From assembly GCF_021531815.1 (NCBI RefSeq), contig NZ_JADYUM010000010.1:43253-107252 (forward strand): a DNA stretch of 64,000 bases, written 5' to 3'. This DNA is from Pseudoflavonifractor phocaeensis (GTDB lineage: Bacteria > Bacillota > Clostridia > Oscillospirales > Oscillospiraceae). Shown here piece after piece: positions 51,869 to 61,382 of this stretch. Made by a program: the position numbers and the translations under genes. Within the stretch, counting starts at the first letter, position 1; each line of letters starts with the position of its first letter. Under the pieces are notes generated by a model that made no database searches, had not been told where the DNA came from, and was given only the letters and a program-made list of their open reading frames with translations.

Positions 51869-52885
51869 ATGATACGGGCATGGGAAGCGGGATGGAGTTT
51901 TTTTCAAAATGAAGTCCTGGGCATGAAATGGCTGGACCGGTGGATCGGCGGGATAGTGGAGGCGGCCGGCCTGGATGCGGCAAGCCGGATCGGCGGCAGC
52001 ATCCGTTTCTTTTTCTATGATGTGATCAAAATCATGGTCCTGCTGGGGGTTCTGATCTGGATCATTTCCTACATCCAGAGCTATTTCCCGCCGGAGCGGA
52101 CGAAAAAGATCCTGGGCCGCTTCCGGGGGCTGGGGGCCAACTGCGCGGCGGCCCTCCTGGGGACGGTGACGCCCTTCTGTTCCTGCTCCTCCATCCCGCT
52201 GTTTATCGGATTCACCGGCGCGGGCCTGCCCCTGGGCGTGACCTTCTCCTTTCTGATCTCCTCCCCCATGGTGGACCTGGGCAGTCTGGTGCTGCTGATG
52301 AGCATTTTTGGGTGGAAGGTAGCGGTGGTCTATGTGGTGCTGGGGCTGGTGATCGCTGTGGCGGGCGGCACCCTGATCGAGACGCTGCATCTGGAGGACC
52401 AGGTGGAGGAGTTTATCCGCCGCGGCCACGCCGTGGAGCTGCCTCAGGAGGAATTGGGCTTCCGGGACCGGATGGGTTACGCCTGGACGCAGGTGGTGTC
52501 CACAGCCAAAAAGGTGGCGCCCTATGTGCTCGTTGGGGTGGGCATCGGCGCCTTGATCCACAACTGGATCCCCGAAGCGTGGATCGTGAAAGTCCTTGGG
52601 ACCGGAAATCCCTTCGGCGTGATCATCGCCGCACTTGCAGGAGTGCCCATGTACGCCGACATCTTCGGCACCATCCCCATCGCGGAGGCGCTGTTGGCCA
52701 AGGGGGCGCGGCTGGGTGTAGTGCTGTCCTTCATGATGGGTGTGACAACGCTGTCTCTGCCCTCCATGATCATGCTCCGCAAGGCGGTAAAGCCGAAGCT
52801 GCTGGGCATCTTCGCGGCGATCTGCACGGCAGGGATCATTGCCGTGGGTTATTTCTTCAACGCCATTCAAAATTTGATTCTGTAA
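51869..52885 (+). CDS. Permease of the ArsP/DUF318 type
   Basis: 338 residues from the ATG at 51869 (CAGGAGGCGGGAAAACA upstream). It has about eight membrane segments in two related halves. The conserved signature of the family is GTVTPFCSCSSIPLFIGFTG (Cys-Ser-Cys) and AGVPMYADIFGTIPIAEALL. Relatives export organoarsenicals or are linked to ArsR and thioredoxin-like genes, as here. The substrate is inferred from context only. Confidence 0.88.
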   Translation: MIRAWEAGWSFFQNEVLGMKWLDRWIGGIVEAAGLDAASRIGGSIRFFFYDVIKIMVLLGVLIWIISYIQSYFPPERTKKILGRFRGLGANCAAALLGTVTPFCSCSSIPLFIGFTGAGLPLGVTFSFLISSPMVDLGSLVLLMSIFGWKVAVVYVVLGLVIAVAGGTLIETLHLEDQVEEFIRRGHAVELPQEELGFRDRMGYAWTQVVSTAKKVAPYVLVGVGIGALIHNWIPEAWIVKVLGTGNPFGVIIAALAGVPMYADIFGTIPIAEALLAKGARLGVVLSFMMGVTTLSLPSMIMLRKAVKPKLLGIFAAICTAGIIAVGYFFNAIQNLIL

Positions 52886-52898
52886 TGGAGGTATCATG

Positions 52899-53270
52899 AT
52901 GGCACTGTTCAATTTCGGGAAAAAGAAAGAAGAAAAGAAGGCGCCCGCCTGCTGCTGCGGCGGCGGGGGCACGCAGGCGGATGGAGAGGTCTCCGCATCC
53001 TGCTGCGGCGCGCCCACAGATGGCATCTGCTGCGTGAAGGTTCTGGGGGCGGGCTGCAAATCCTGCCATGAGCAATATGAGAATGCAAAGGCCGCCGTAA
53101 AAGCGCTGGACCTTCCGGTGGAGGTGGAGTATATTACCGACATGGAAAAGGTCATGGAATACGGCGTCATGTCCATGCCCGCCATTGTGGTCAATGAACA
53201 GGTGGTCTCCATGGGCAAGGTCCTGAAAGCCGCCGATGTGGAGAAGCTGCTGCGCAAGCCGGAATGCTGA
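52899..53270 (+). CDS. Cys-rich thioredoxin-like (redox-active disulfide) protein
   Basis: 123 residues, ATG at 52899 or 52896 (AATGGAGGTATC upstream; the second gives better spacing). The N-terminal part is unusual: CCCGGGG, ASCCGAP and GICC give seven cysteines in about 40 residues. The C-terminal part is a thioredoxin_3 fold with CKSCHEQYENAKAAVKALDL and cis-Pro SMPAIVVNEQVVSMG. Proteins of this type follow ArsP-like permeases. The extra cysteines could bind the metalloid and hand it to the permease (inference). Last gene of the operon. Confidence 0.85.
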   Translation: MALFNFGKKKEEKKAPACCCGGGGTQADGEVSASCCGAPTDGICCVKVLGAGCKSCHEQYENAKAAVKALDLPVEVEYITDMEKVMEYGVMSMPAIVVNEQVVSMGKVLKAADVEKLLRKPEC

Positions 53271-53370
53271 GGCGAAGGTTCCCTGCAGGGTCAAAAGCGG
53301 CATTGTTTTCTCTTTGATTGCCCCCATGAAGCCCCGGCGAAAACAAGGCGGGGCCCGTCTCAAAGGATGG

Positions 53371-53406
53371 AAAAGACCCCGGAAATCCTGGATTTCCGGG
53401 GCTTTT
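53371..53406 (+). terminator. Terminator of the ArsR operon
   Basis: CCCCGGAAATC (53377-53387) / GATTTCCGGGG (53391-53401) with AAAAG and CTTTTC outside. The stretch to 53565 shows no gene. Confidence 0.7.
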
Positions 53407-53565
53407 CATGGGCTTTGATAGAGGTTGCGCTTGCGGAGCCGGGGAACGTGGAGGGCGGCCTTTCGCCGGCGCGAAGTCCGCCAGCTCCGCTTCCTTGCGC
53501 CTCCTCTCCCCGCCGGGGCCGCTCCGCTGGGCCTGGTGCGCAGACAATTGCCGGATGAAGATTAA

Positions 53566-53590
53566 AAGCGGCCCGAACAATGGGCCGCTT
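53566..53590 (-). terminator. Terminator of the TRAP operon
   Basis: AAGCGGCCC (53566-53574) / GGGCCGCTT (53582-53590); on the minus strand it runs into TTTTAATC. Confidence 0.75.
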
Positions 53591-53642
53591 GAGGGGCGAA
53601 GTCATGGCTCTGCGCTGTAGTTTTGCATTAGTAGGAAATGGT

Positions 53643-53851
53643 TCATTTTCTGCGGTTATTCAGGTAGCGGACCAGGTACATGGAAGCGAACATAATAAAG
53701 ATGTAGCCGAGGGCCGCCAGCACTGTGCTCTTGCCAAACAGCTCAATTTCATAAAATAGACTGCCGCGCCCAAGCCCAGAAGAGCGGCCTTGATGAGGTT
53801 GATGTTGTTGGGGTCACCGTTTTTGCGCTTGCGGTCGAGACTTTTGGACAT
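53643..53851 (-). pseudogene. Small two-segment membrane protein, single-base frameshift
   Basis: From the ATG at 53851 (GGGAGGCTCTTT upstream) the frame reads MSKSLDRKRKNGDPNNINLI, then LLGLGAAVYF. At about 53750 the sensible continuation is in the -1 frame: YEIELFGKSTVLAALGYIFI and YLVRYLNNRRK with a stop at 53643. One T appears missing in the TTTT run. The repaired product has 69 residues with two membrane segments. It follows the TRAP permease gene. Either a real frameshift or a sequencing error. Confidence 0.7.
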
Positions 53852-54008
53852 AAAGAGCCTCCCTTTCTGCGAATCGTTCTCTGCCATGAGTATAGCACCG
53901 GGCGCTGGAGTCCGCAAGCCGCACAGACAAAAGAGGTGCCCGGGCAATCAGGCCCGGGCACCACGTTTTTGTTCAGCTAAGCAGCTTTGCAGGTTTTCGC
54001 CCGCGAAA

Positions 54009-55985
54009 TTACATCAGACCAACTTCCTTGTAGAAGCGCTCTGCGCCGGGGTGGACAGGAATAGTGTAGTCAACGAGGAAGTTGACATCGGCCATATCGG
54101 CGAAGAAGGCGTAGCCCTTGACCATCTCGGCAGCCTGCTCGTACAGGCACTTGGCCATCTGGTAAGCGGCCTCTTCGTCCAGAGACTCGTTGCAGATTAC
54201 GCCGGCCTTAACGCCGATGGTCTGAACGGGCTCAGTCTGGCCGGTGTAGGTGCCAGCCTGGATAAAGCTCTTGGTGTAGGCGGAGTTCTTCTCGATCAGC
54301 CAATCGATCTCACTGTCGTCCAGGGCCAGCCATACGCAGTCCTTGGTGACGGAAGCGGTCAGGTGGGTACCGACGGGAGCGCCGGCGTAGGCAGCGAGTG
54401 CCACAGGCGGCGTAATGGCGGACAGGCAGGCGAAGTAGAAGACGAACAGGTGGGCAGTCAGCAGGCTCAGGCCCAGCTTGACCAGGGCGGGGGCCAGAAT
54501 GGCGGCTGCGATAACGTAAGCGGAGGTGGTAGGCAGGCCCATGCCGAGGATAATGCAGGCCATAGCCGTGAAGAGGAGGCTCAGGAACAGGTTGCCGCGT
54601 GCGGCGCTGATCATGGCATTACCGAAGACAACACCCAGACCGGTGCGGGAGACCATGGCCACCACGATACCGGCGCAGGCACAGCCGGAGACCACGGACA
54701 GAGCGCTGTAACCGCTCTTGACCAGGGCCGCGGGGATCTTGCTGATGGGGAAGCGCTTCTTCTTGTCGAGAATCATGACGACAGGCACGGAAACGCAGGC
54801 ATACAGAGCAGAACGGGCGGGGCTGAACTGGGCGATCAGCAGACAGTAGACCAGCACGGCGATGATAACCAGATAGAACCAGCCCTCGCGCAGAACCTTG
54901 CCGGTCTTGGGAATCTGATCTTCGGGCAGGAGCTGCACGTCGCCGATCTCACCCTGGGCGTACACGGCAATGCCGGCGCCGAGGAAGTAGAGAATGGCGG
55001 GCACCAGAGCGGCCACAACAATCTGAGAGTAGGGAACCAGCGTAAACACAACCATCAGGAAGGCGCCGGAACCCATGACGGGAGGCAGGATCTGGCCGCC
55101 GGTGGAGGCGACGGACTCAACGCCGGAGGCAAACTCGCTGGAGTAGCCGCGGCTCTTCATCAGAGGAATGGTGAAGGTACCGGTGCCGACAACGTTGGCC
55201 ACGGCGGAACCGTTGATACAACCCATCAGAGCGGAAGCGACAACGGCCGCCAGAGCGGGGCCGCAGCGGAGCTTGCCGGTGAGGGACAGAGCCAGGTCGT
55301 TGATGAACTGGGAGCAGCCGGAAGCCTCCAGGAAGGCGCCGAACATGACGAACATGAAGATGGTGCCTGCGGAAACAGAAATGGTGGTACCGAAGATACC
55401 GTCCAGGTCAACAGCCAGGTACTGGCAGATCTTGACAAAGCTGTAACCGCGGTGGCCCAGACGGCCGGGGATATACTGGCCTACGAGGGCGTAGACGACA
55501 AAGAGGGAGGCCAGAATGGGCATGATGCTGCCCAGACAGCGGCGGGTGCCCTCCAGAACCAGCACCAGCAGGATGGCGCCTGCCACGGCGGCAGTCATGG
55601 TGGGGATGCCCAGGTGGTCGGCCAGGTGGTCGTACTCATAGCAGCACATGTAAATGGCGGCCCAGAAGGCGATGACACGGCCAACATCGATGACACGGCC
55701 CACCTTTTTGAACCCGGCATTGGCCTTGAGCTTCTGGCCTAGATGATCGGAAATGGGCATACTCAGGAAAAGGATCGTAAAAGCAAATGCGGTATGGATG
55801 CCGCGCTGGGGGATAACGCCCAAGGGGTAGAAAACGGTAACTATGTGGAAGATGGCCATGGCCAGCGCGAACAGCGCGGTGAGTTTGCTCCAGAATGTGT
55901 TCTTGTTCTTCTCAATTTCTCGGGCAGCAGCTAGTTCAGCATCAAGAGATTCCACATCAATTTCTTTTACAGGCTTTTCACTCAT
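54009..55985 (-). CDS. TRAP transporter fused permease joined to the end of a TAXI solute-binding protein
   Basis: 658 residues from the ATG at 55985 (GAAGGGAGAAATTTT). The body is a fused DctQM-like permease: many membrane segments, GRLGHRGYSFVKICQYLAVD, NGSAVANVVGTGTFTIPLM, GMGLPTTSAYVIAAAILAPA, ACLSAITPPVALAAYAGAP. After about residue 545 it switches in frame to the C-terminal end of a TAXI-type binding protein: YTKSFIQAGTYTGQTEPVQT, IGVKAGVICNESLDEEAAYQ and IPVHPGAERFYKEVGLM. The permease's last membrane segments and most of the binding protein are missing. Looks like a deletion between adjacent operon genes. Confidence 0.85.
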   Translation of the reverse strand: MSEKPVKEIDVESLDAELAAAREIEKNKNTFWSKLTALFALAMAIFHIVTVFYPLGVIPQRGIHTAFAFTILFLSMPISDHLGQKLKANAGFKKVGRVIDVGRVIAFWAAIYMCCYEYDHLADHLGIPTMTAAVAGAILLVLVLEGTRRCLGSIMPILASLFVVYALVGQYIPGRLGHRGYSFVKICQYLAVDLDGIFGTTISVSAGTIFMFVMFGAFLEASGCSQFINDLALSLTGKLRCGPALAAVVASALMGCINGSAVANVVGTGTFTIPLMKSRGYSSEFASGVESVASTGGQILPPVMGSGAFLMVVFTLVPYSQIVVAALVPAILYFLGAGIAVYAQGEIGDVQLLPEDQIPKTGKVLREGWFYLVIIAVLVYCLLIAQFSPARSALYACVSVPVVMILDKKKRFPISKIPAALVKSGYSALSVVSGCACAGIVVAMVSRTGLGVVFGNAMISAARGNLFLSLLFTAMACIILGMGLPTTSAYVIAAAILAPALVKLGLSLLTAHLFVFYFACLSAITPPVALAAYAGAPVGTHLTASVTKDCVWLALDDSEIDWLIEKNSAYTKSFIQAGTYTGQTEPVQTIGVKAGVICNESLDEEAAYQMAKCLYEQAAEMVKGYAFFADMADVNFLVDYTIPVHPGAERFYKEVGLM

Positions 55986-56409
55986 AAAATTTCTCCCTTC
56001 GCCGTATTCCTGAGTCGCTCCATAAAGAATTTTTATCACACTAATAAATTAAAACCATGAAGATGCTTTAGCAGTTAATGTAAATTTTGTCAACCGAATC
56101 CTTCACACTTTATTCACAATTTTTCGTTTGTTTTGGATATTTTCTTGCTGCAGCACATCTGCTTATTTGAGCAAAAAAGAGAGAAAACGGGGGCGACATC
56201 TTTTTGTAACTTTCGTTTTTCGCTCTTCCGCAACATATGCGCCCCCAACGGCTGAATGGACTCTATATGTTGAAATATCCGTCAAGACGATTTTGCGGGT
56301 ACTGACTAATGGCTCAAGGATGTCCTTGGTTTACATTTTAGATGACCGCACCATTACTGAAATGAAATGATCCCACGTTTGGTTCTCGCCTTGCCATCTG
56401 CCTATCCAG
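55986..56409. other. Intergenic region upstream of the TRAP gene
   Basis: AT-rich leader of the TRAP gene with a TTGACA on the minus strand (56093-56088) but only a weak -10 (TAAAGC) 17 bases on. The plus-strand frame 56128-56370 has no ribosome site or recognisable domain. Confidence 0.4.
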
Positions 56410-56845
56410 GACCGTGACGGACTTCGCGGCGGCGGTAGATTCTATCTCAATGATTTCTGGGAGGACATGGCCTATATGGGGACCACGGCGATGCCAACAT
56501 CGCCGGAATTGAGATCCCCGCCGAAGCCACTCAGGTCGCTGACAGCGGCTGCACCCGTGCCATGTACGAGGATGAGTTCGGCGACATCGAGCGCCATTAC
56601 TACCAGGACGGCCACCACTACATCATCCCAGGCCGTGAGAAGACCCGCCAGTTTACCGGCGAGACTCCCTCCTCCTGGGCCAAGAACGTTGTGGGCAATG
56701 CCATTGACCTGGGCGTTGTGCCCCAGCAGTTCCAGTCCAGTTGTACCCAGGCCATCATCCGCGCCGAGTTCTGCGCCCTGGGCGTGGCCATCGTGGAAAA
56801 GCTCATCGGCGGGGAGAAGTACGGCCTGAAGGCATATGAGCGGAA
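56410..56845 (+). pseudogene. Fragment of a surface protein with a degenerate SLH-like end, frameshifted
   Basis: RDGLRGGGRFYLNDFWEDMAYM is read up to about 56488. The continuation HGDANIAGIEIPAEATQVAD, YEDEFGDIERHYYQDGHHYI, WAKNVVGNAIDLGVVPQQFQ and QAIIRAEFCALGVAIVEKLI is one frame away, consistent with a missing G in a GGGG run. The TRAEFCALGV-type motif is like the repeats of clostridial surface proteins. No start or upstream part exists and the end runs into the ribosomal-operon terminator. Confidence 0.65.
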
Positions 56846-56852
56846 GCAAAAA

Positions 56853-56878
56853 GAGTGCCGCCCACATGGGCGGCACTC
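56853..56878 (-). terminator. Terminator of rplM-rpsI
   Basis: GAGTGCCGCCC-ACAT-GGGCGGCACTC; on the minus strand TTTTT follows. Confidence 0.9.
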
Positions 56879-56898
56879 TCGGTAATGCAAAGGAAAAC

Positions 56899-57303
56899 TC
56901 AGCGCTTGGAGAACTGGGGAGCGCGACGGGCGGCCTTCAGACCGTACTTCTTGCGCTCCTTCATTCTGGGGTCGCGGGTCAGCAGGCCGGCGGCCTTCAG
57001 GATGGGGCGGTACTCTTCGTTGACCAGCAGCAGGGCACGGGCGATGCCGTGGCGGATGGCGCCGGCCTGGCCGGTGACGCCGCCGCCGGTGACGGTGGCG
57101 ACAATGTCCACCTTACTCAGCTGCTCGGTGGCGACCAGGGGCTGGCGGACCAGCAGCTTCAGGGTCTCCAGGCCGAAATACTCGTCGATGTCACGGCCGT
57201 TGATGGTGATAGCGCCAGTGCCGTTCTGGAACAGATGGACGCGGGCCACGGAGGACTTCCGGCGGCCGGTGCCATAGAAATAAGGCTTCTTGCTCTTATA
57301 CAT
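56899..57303 (-). CDS. rpsI: 30S ribosomal protein S9
   Basis: 134 residues, full length. S9 motifs are [40 protein letters not shown] and the C-terminal [20 protein letters not shown] with QFSKR, whose tail reaches the decoding site. It lies 16 bp after rplM, the usual pair. AGGAGGATTT precedes the start. Confidence 0.97.
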   Translation of the reverse strand: MYKSKKPYFYGTGRRKSSVARVHLFQNGTGAITINGRDIDEYFGLETLKLLVRQPLVATEQLSKVDIVATVTGGGVTGQAGAIRHGIARALLLVNEEYRPILKAAGLLTRDPRMKERKKYGLKAARRAPQFSKR

Positions 57304-57319
57304 GATCTAAATCCTCCTC

Positions 57320-57751
57320 TTACTCGGCGTCCCAGACCTGGGGCTTCTGGGCAGCGTGCTCGTGCTCGCCGCCGCGGTAGATGTGCAGGCGAGTCAGGGA
57401 GTCCTTGGTGATGATGTTGCGGGGCATCATGCCGCGGATGGCCAGCTTCATGGCCAGCTCGGGCTTGGTCTGCATCAGGGTGCGGTACTTAGTCTCCTTC
57501 AGACCGCCCACCCAACCGGAGTGGGTGCGGTAGTACTTCTGATCCAGCTTCTTGCCGGTCAGAACGGCCTTCTCGGCGTTGACGATGATGACGTAATCGC
57601 CGCAGTCGGCGTGGGGGGTGTACTCGGGCTTCCGCTTGCCGCGCAGCAGGTCGGCGGCGAGGGCAGCGGTCTTACCCATGGGCTTACCGGCGGCGTCCAG
57701 GACATACCAGTTCCGCACGATGTTCCCCTTGTTTGCCATGAAAGTGGACAT
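57320..57751 (-). CDS. rplM: 50S ribosomal protein L13
   Basis: 143 residues from the ATG at 57751 (AAAATGGAGGTTTCACCT upstream; the next ATG two codons before is less well placed). L13 motifs are NWYVLDAAGKPMGKTAALAA, RGKRKPEYTPHADCGDYVII and AIRGMMPRNIITKDSLTRLH. It is first in the rplM-rpsI operon behind a consensus promoter; the ~100-base leader could hold an autoregulatory site, but none was identified. Confidence 0.97.
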   Translation of the reverse strand: MSTFMANKGNIVRNWYVLDAAGKPMGKTAALAADLLRGKRKPEYTPHADCGDYVIIVNAEKAVLTGKKLDQKYYRTHSGWVGGLKETKYRTLMQTKPELAMKLAIRGMMPRNIITKDSLTRLHIYRGGEHEHAAQKPQVWDAE

Positions 57752-57849
57752 AGGTGAAACCTCCATTTTCCTCTACTGATAACTTATCTCAACCACTTGG
57801 TTTGTGAAAAAATAGTTCGCCCCGGCACTGTACAAGCGGAGCGTTTTGT

Positions 57850-57878
57850 ATTATAGTACGGAGGTATCCGGGTGTCAA
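57850..57878 (-). promoter_or_regulatory. Consensus sigma-A promoter of rplM-rpsI
   Basis: On the minus strand TTGACA (57878-57873), 17-base spacer, TATAAT (57855-57850). Perfect consensus. The sequence 57879-58095 to the divergent gene is T-rich and without a gene. Confidence 0.9.
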
Positions 57879-58095
57879 CGGATTTTTGAGAAAATTTTGA
57901 TTTACCACGTTGAAATCTCCCGTTTTCTTTCAAATACTCTTAAAATCTCTTGAAATCTCGCTTTCGATTTTTGTTTTTTCTCTCGAAGAAATGGGGAGAA
58001 CAGGGAAAAACCAAAAGAAAAGTCCGGAGTTTTCCCGCTTTTCTCCCGGTTTTGCCCGATATGTGTGATATTTTACACGGAACAGGAGGCAGTCC

Positions 58096-58860
58096 ATGAA
58101 CAAGATCTTATCTCTGACCCGCCGGTGCGTGGAGGACTACGATATGATCCAGCCCGGCGACCGGATCGCTGTGGGAGTGTCGGGAGGCAAGGACTCCCTG
58201 ACCCTGCTGGCGGCCCTGGCCAAGCTGCGGGAATTTTACCCCGTGCCCTATACGGTGGAGGCCTTCACCCTGGACATGGGCCACGCCGACGGCCGGCCGG
58301 GAATGGACTTCACGGAGGTGGCCCGGTTCTGCCGGGAGCTGGACGTGCCCTATACCCTGCTGGACAGCGAGATCCACCACGTGATCTTCGATTTGCGCCG
58401 TGAGAAGAACCCCTGCTCCATGTGCGCGAAAATGCGCCGGGGAGCCCTCCACAATGCCATGCTGGAGCGGGGGATCACCAAGATCGCCCTGGGCCACCAC
58501 TACGACGACGCCATCGAGACCTTTTTTATGTCCCTGATCTTTGAGGGGCGGCTGTCCTGCTTCCAGCCAGTTACCTACCTGGACCGGACGGGGATCACCC
58601 AGATCCGGCCCCTGCTGTACTGCGGGGAGAACCTGATCCGCCACACGGCCCAGCGGCTGAATTTCCCGGTGGTATTCAACCCCTGTCCCGCCGACGGCAA
58701 CACCAAGCGTCAGGAGATCAAGGAGCTGGTCTACGAGCTCCAGGGCCGCTACCCCGGCCTGAAGGCCCGGGCCTTCGGGGCCATGCAGCGGCTGCCCCTG
58801 CCCGAATGGGGGCCGGTGGAGCACCGGAGAAGGCCCCTGCCGGAGGAATTGGAAGAGTGA
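58096..58860 (+). CDS. TtcA-family tRNA 2-thiocytidine biosynthesis protein
   Basis: 254 residues (ACAGGAGGCAGTCC upstream). The PP-loop is IAVGVSGGKDSLTLLAAL. The CxxC of the Fe-S centre is NPCSMCAKMRRGALHNAM, and the second Cys region is FPVVFNPCPADGNTKRQE. LGHHYDDAIETFFMSLIFEG is the TtcA signature. It uses ATP and a sulfur donor to thiolate C32 in tRNA. It shares a terminator with the convergent gene at 58871. Confidence 0.9.
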   Translation: MNKILSLTRRCVEDYDMIQPGDRIAVGVSGGKDSLTLLAALAKLREFYPVPYTVEAFTLDMGHADGRPGMDFTEVARFCRELDVPYTLLDSEIHHVIFDLRREKNPCSMCAKMRRGALHNAMLERGITKIALGHHYDDAIETFFMSLIFEGRLSCFQPVTYLDRTGITQIRPLLYCGENLIRHTAQRLNFPVVFNPCPADGNTKRQEIKELVYELQGRYPGLKARAFGAMQRLPLPEWGPVEHRRRPLPEELEE

Positions 58861-58861
58861 T

Positions 58862-58899
58862 AAAACGAGGTCAGTCCAAAAGAGGACTGACCTCGTTTT
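58862..58899. terminator. Bidirectional terminator between converging genes
   Basis: AAAACGAGGTCAGTCC / GGACTGACCTCGTTTT with a 6-base loop; it overlaps the end of the minus-strand gene. Confidence 0.88.
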
Positions 58900-60004
58900 C
58901 GTTCCAGCGGTATTTGGTGGGGTCCAGCTCAGCCAAGGCGAACCGGAGGAAACCGAATTCTCCGGTGCTGCCCCGGTCGGCAGTGGCGTCGAACCACAGC
59001 CATTCCCCATCCAGTTTGGCGATGTTCCACATGTGATTTTCCCCGAAATAACTTCCGGTCACATTGAAGCAGGGGATGCCCGCCCGCTCAAACAGCAGCT
59101 TCACCGCGTTGGAGTACCCGCCGCAGATGGCGGTCTTGTCCCGCAGGGCGCCTAGGGCGGTTTGGGATTCATAGGGCATACCGTCCTTGCCGGAGACATA
59201 CCTCTGGTCGTATGTCACATTGGTTGTCACATAGGAGTAGAGGGCCTGGGCCTGCTCCCGCTGGGTCATGTCCGGCGTGACCACCTGGGCGATCACCTGG
59301 TCAGCCAGTTCCCCGACCTGGTTCAAAGCCTCCAGACAGTCCTCCGTCGTCATGCCCATGGGGGCGCTGTACCGCAGCTCGGAGCCGTCCGGACTCAGGG
59401 CGCAGTAGAGGTAACCGCCGCCCACCTGCTGCAGGGCCCGGTTCATGGCATCGGGGTCCAGGGCTGTGTCTGTGATGCGGACGGGCACCGGGTCCGGCCC
59501 CATGTGGGCCTTCGCGGTGTCGATCAGTTCCTTGAGAGAGGATACCTCTGCCCCGTCAAAGCCCTCTGGGAAGATGCCGGCCTTATAGGGCATGTAGTGC
59601 AGGGTGCAGGACAGTCGGCTTTCACGGACCTGGACGGTCAGGTCGTAGGCGTATTTCAGTCCGGGGGCCTGGGCCGTGACCTGATAGTAGAGGTTTTTGA
59701 CATCCAGCTCCGGCTGTTTCAGACCGGCGGCTGAGATGTCCATGGTCCGGGGCTGGCGCAGCTGGCGGATGGCTTGGGTCAGCTCCTCCTGGATGGCCTC
59801 CGGGCCGGAGACGGGCAGGATCTCCCCGGGGCCGGGCAATTCCGGCTCTGGCTGGGAACTCTCCGCCGGGGGCTGGGAGGAGGCGGAAAGCCCATCTGGG
59901 TCAGGGGAGGAAGCGGCGGCTCCGGTCTGCGCACCGCATCCGGCCAAAGTTCCCAGGCACAGCAGAACCAGGAGGCAGAGGGCGGCGCGGGGATCTTTCG
60001 TCAT
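58871..60004 (-). CDS. Lipoprotein with a transglutaminase-like domain
   Basis: 377 residues from the ATG at 60004 (longer frames read through the MATE gene). The lipobox is LGTLAGC, followed by a Ser/Pro-rich linker. The transglutaminase-like core has Cys in KTAICGGYSNAVKLLFERAG, His in GENHMWNIAKLDGEWLWFDA and Asp in the last motif (DATADR). Such extracellular domains act as thiol proteases or cross-linking enzymes on the cell surface. The start overlaps the MATE stop (ATGA), so the genes form an operon. Confidence 0.88.
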   Translation of the reverse strand: MTKDPRAALCLLVLLCLGTLAGCGAQTGAAASSPDPDGLSASSQPPAESSQPEPELPGPGEILPVSGPEAIQEELTQAIRQLRQPRTMDISAAGLKQPELDVKNLYYQVTAQAPGLKYAYDLTVQVRESRLSCTLHYMPYKAGIFPEGFDGAEVSSLKELIDTAKAHMGPDPVPVRITDTALDPDAMNRALQQVGGGYLYCALSPDGSELRYSAPMGMTTEDCLEALNQVGELADQVIAQVVTPDMTQREQAQALYSYVTTNVTYDQRYVSGKDGMPYESQTALGALRDKTAICGGYSNAVKLLFERAGIPCFNVTGSYFGENHMWNIAKLDGEWLWFDATADRGSTGEFGFLRFALAELDPTKYRWNENEVSPLLD

Positions 60005-61382
60005 AGGACCTGTTCCCCCATGTTCTTTGAGGCCATGCGCTTCATGGGCCGGATCAGGCAAAGGCAGACCAGGATGGTGAGTACGTCGGCGGCGGGCTGG
60101 GAGAAGTAGATGCCAGTAACCCCCAGGGCCTTGGGCAGGGTCAGAATGAAGGGCACATAGAACAGACCCTGGCGGAGCAGGGAGAGGAACAGCCCCATCC
60201 GGGAGGAGCCGATGGTCTGGAAGGTGATGGTCATCATATAGCACAGGCCGAAGGCGGGATACAGGGCCACCTGGGAGGCCAGCAGCTGCCGGCCGAAGTC
60301 CACAATGACGGGATTGCGGTTGAACAGCAGGATCAGGGGCTTGGACAGGAGAATATAGGCGGCGGCCACCAGGACGGTGAGCAGCAGGGCGCCCTTCAGG
60401 GCAAAACGCACCGACTGGTGGAACCGGTCCTCCTCCTTGGCACCGAAGGCGTAGGAGGCCACGGGCTGGTAGCCCTGCATGAAGCCCATGACCACATAGC
60501 AGCCGATGAGGACCAGCCGCTGGACCACGCCGTAAGCGGCGATGATCTCGTCGGACTGGGGCAGAGAGGAGGCGGCGATATTGGTGAGGGAGGAAGCCAC
60601 AGACAGGCAGATCTGAATGACCGCCGTGGGAATACCGATCAGCGTCACCGTCTTGATCAGCGCCCAGCTGGGCCGGAAGGCCTGGACCTTGATCCTGATG
60701 ATGGAGCGGCCACTGGCGTAGAACCAGATCAGGATAAAGAAGGTGATGAACTGGGAGACGGTGGTGGCCAGGGAGGCGCCCTCCACCCCCATATTCAGCC
60801 CCCAGTCAAACATAAAGACAGGGTCCAGGATGATGTTCATCACAGCGCCGGTGATGACGGCGATGGAGGAGATCTTCACCGAGGATTCCGCCCGGGCCGC
60901 GCAGTTCATGCTCTGGGCGGGCAGGTTGGCCAGGGCGGCCACGAACATCCAGAAGGCATAGTCCTTGGCCAGAGGCAGGGAGGCCTCCGAGGCGCCGAAG
61001 GCCCGCATCAGGGGATCAATAAAGACGATGCCGCCCACGCACAGCAAAATACCCAGCCCGATGGACAGGCCGATGATGGTGGTGACGGTGCGGCTGGCGC
61101 CCTCCCTGTCCTGGGCGCCCAGCTGGCGGCCGGCCAGAACGGCGGCGCCGGCGGCAAAGATGTTTTCGATGGACACCATAATGAGCAGCAGGGGGACGGT
61201 GACTCCCACCGCCGTCAGGGCGATGTCGTTGTCAAGCATGCGATATAGGCGGTGTCCACGATGTTGTACACCGCCTTGGCCAGCAGGGCCAGGGTGGCGG
61301 GAATGGCCAGCTTGACGATGGCCTTGGAGGGGGCGGCGGAGGCGAGCAGGGACTCTTTGGATTCAGAAGGATCACGTTTCAT
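60001..61382 (-). pseudogene. MATE-family efflux pump, single-base frameshift near the N-terminus
   Basis: The intended start is the ATG at 61382, encoding MKRDPSESKESLLASAAPSK and IVKLAIPATLALLAKAVYNI with VDTAYI. At about 61242 the sequence reads ATCGCATGC where ATCGGCATGC would keep the frame. The rest (MLDNDIALTAVGVTVPLLLI onward) continues one base off. With one G restored the pump is 460 residues with the usual twelve membrane segments (NCAARAESSVKISSI, QGYQPVASYAFGAKEEDR). It lies between tetR and the lipoprotein gene. It may be a real mutation or a sequence error. Confidence 0.85.
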
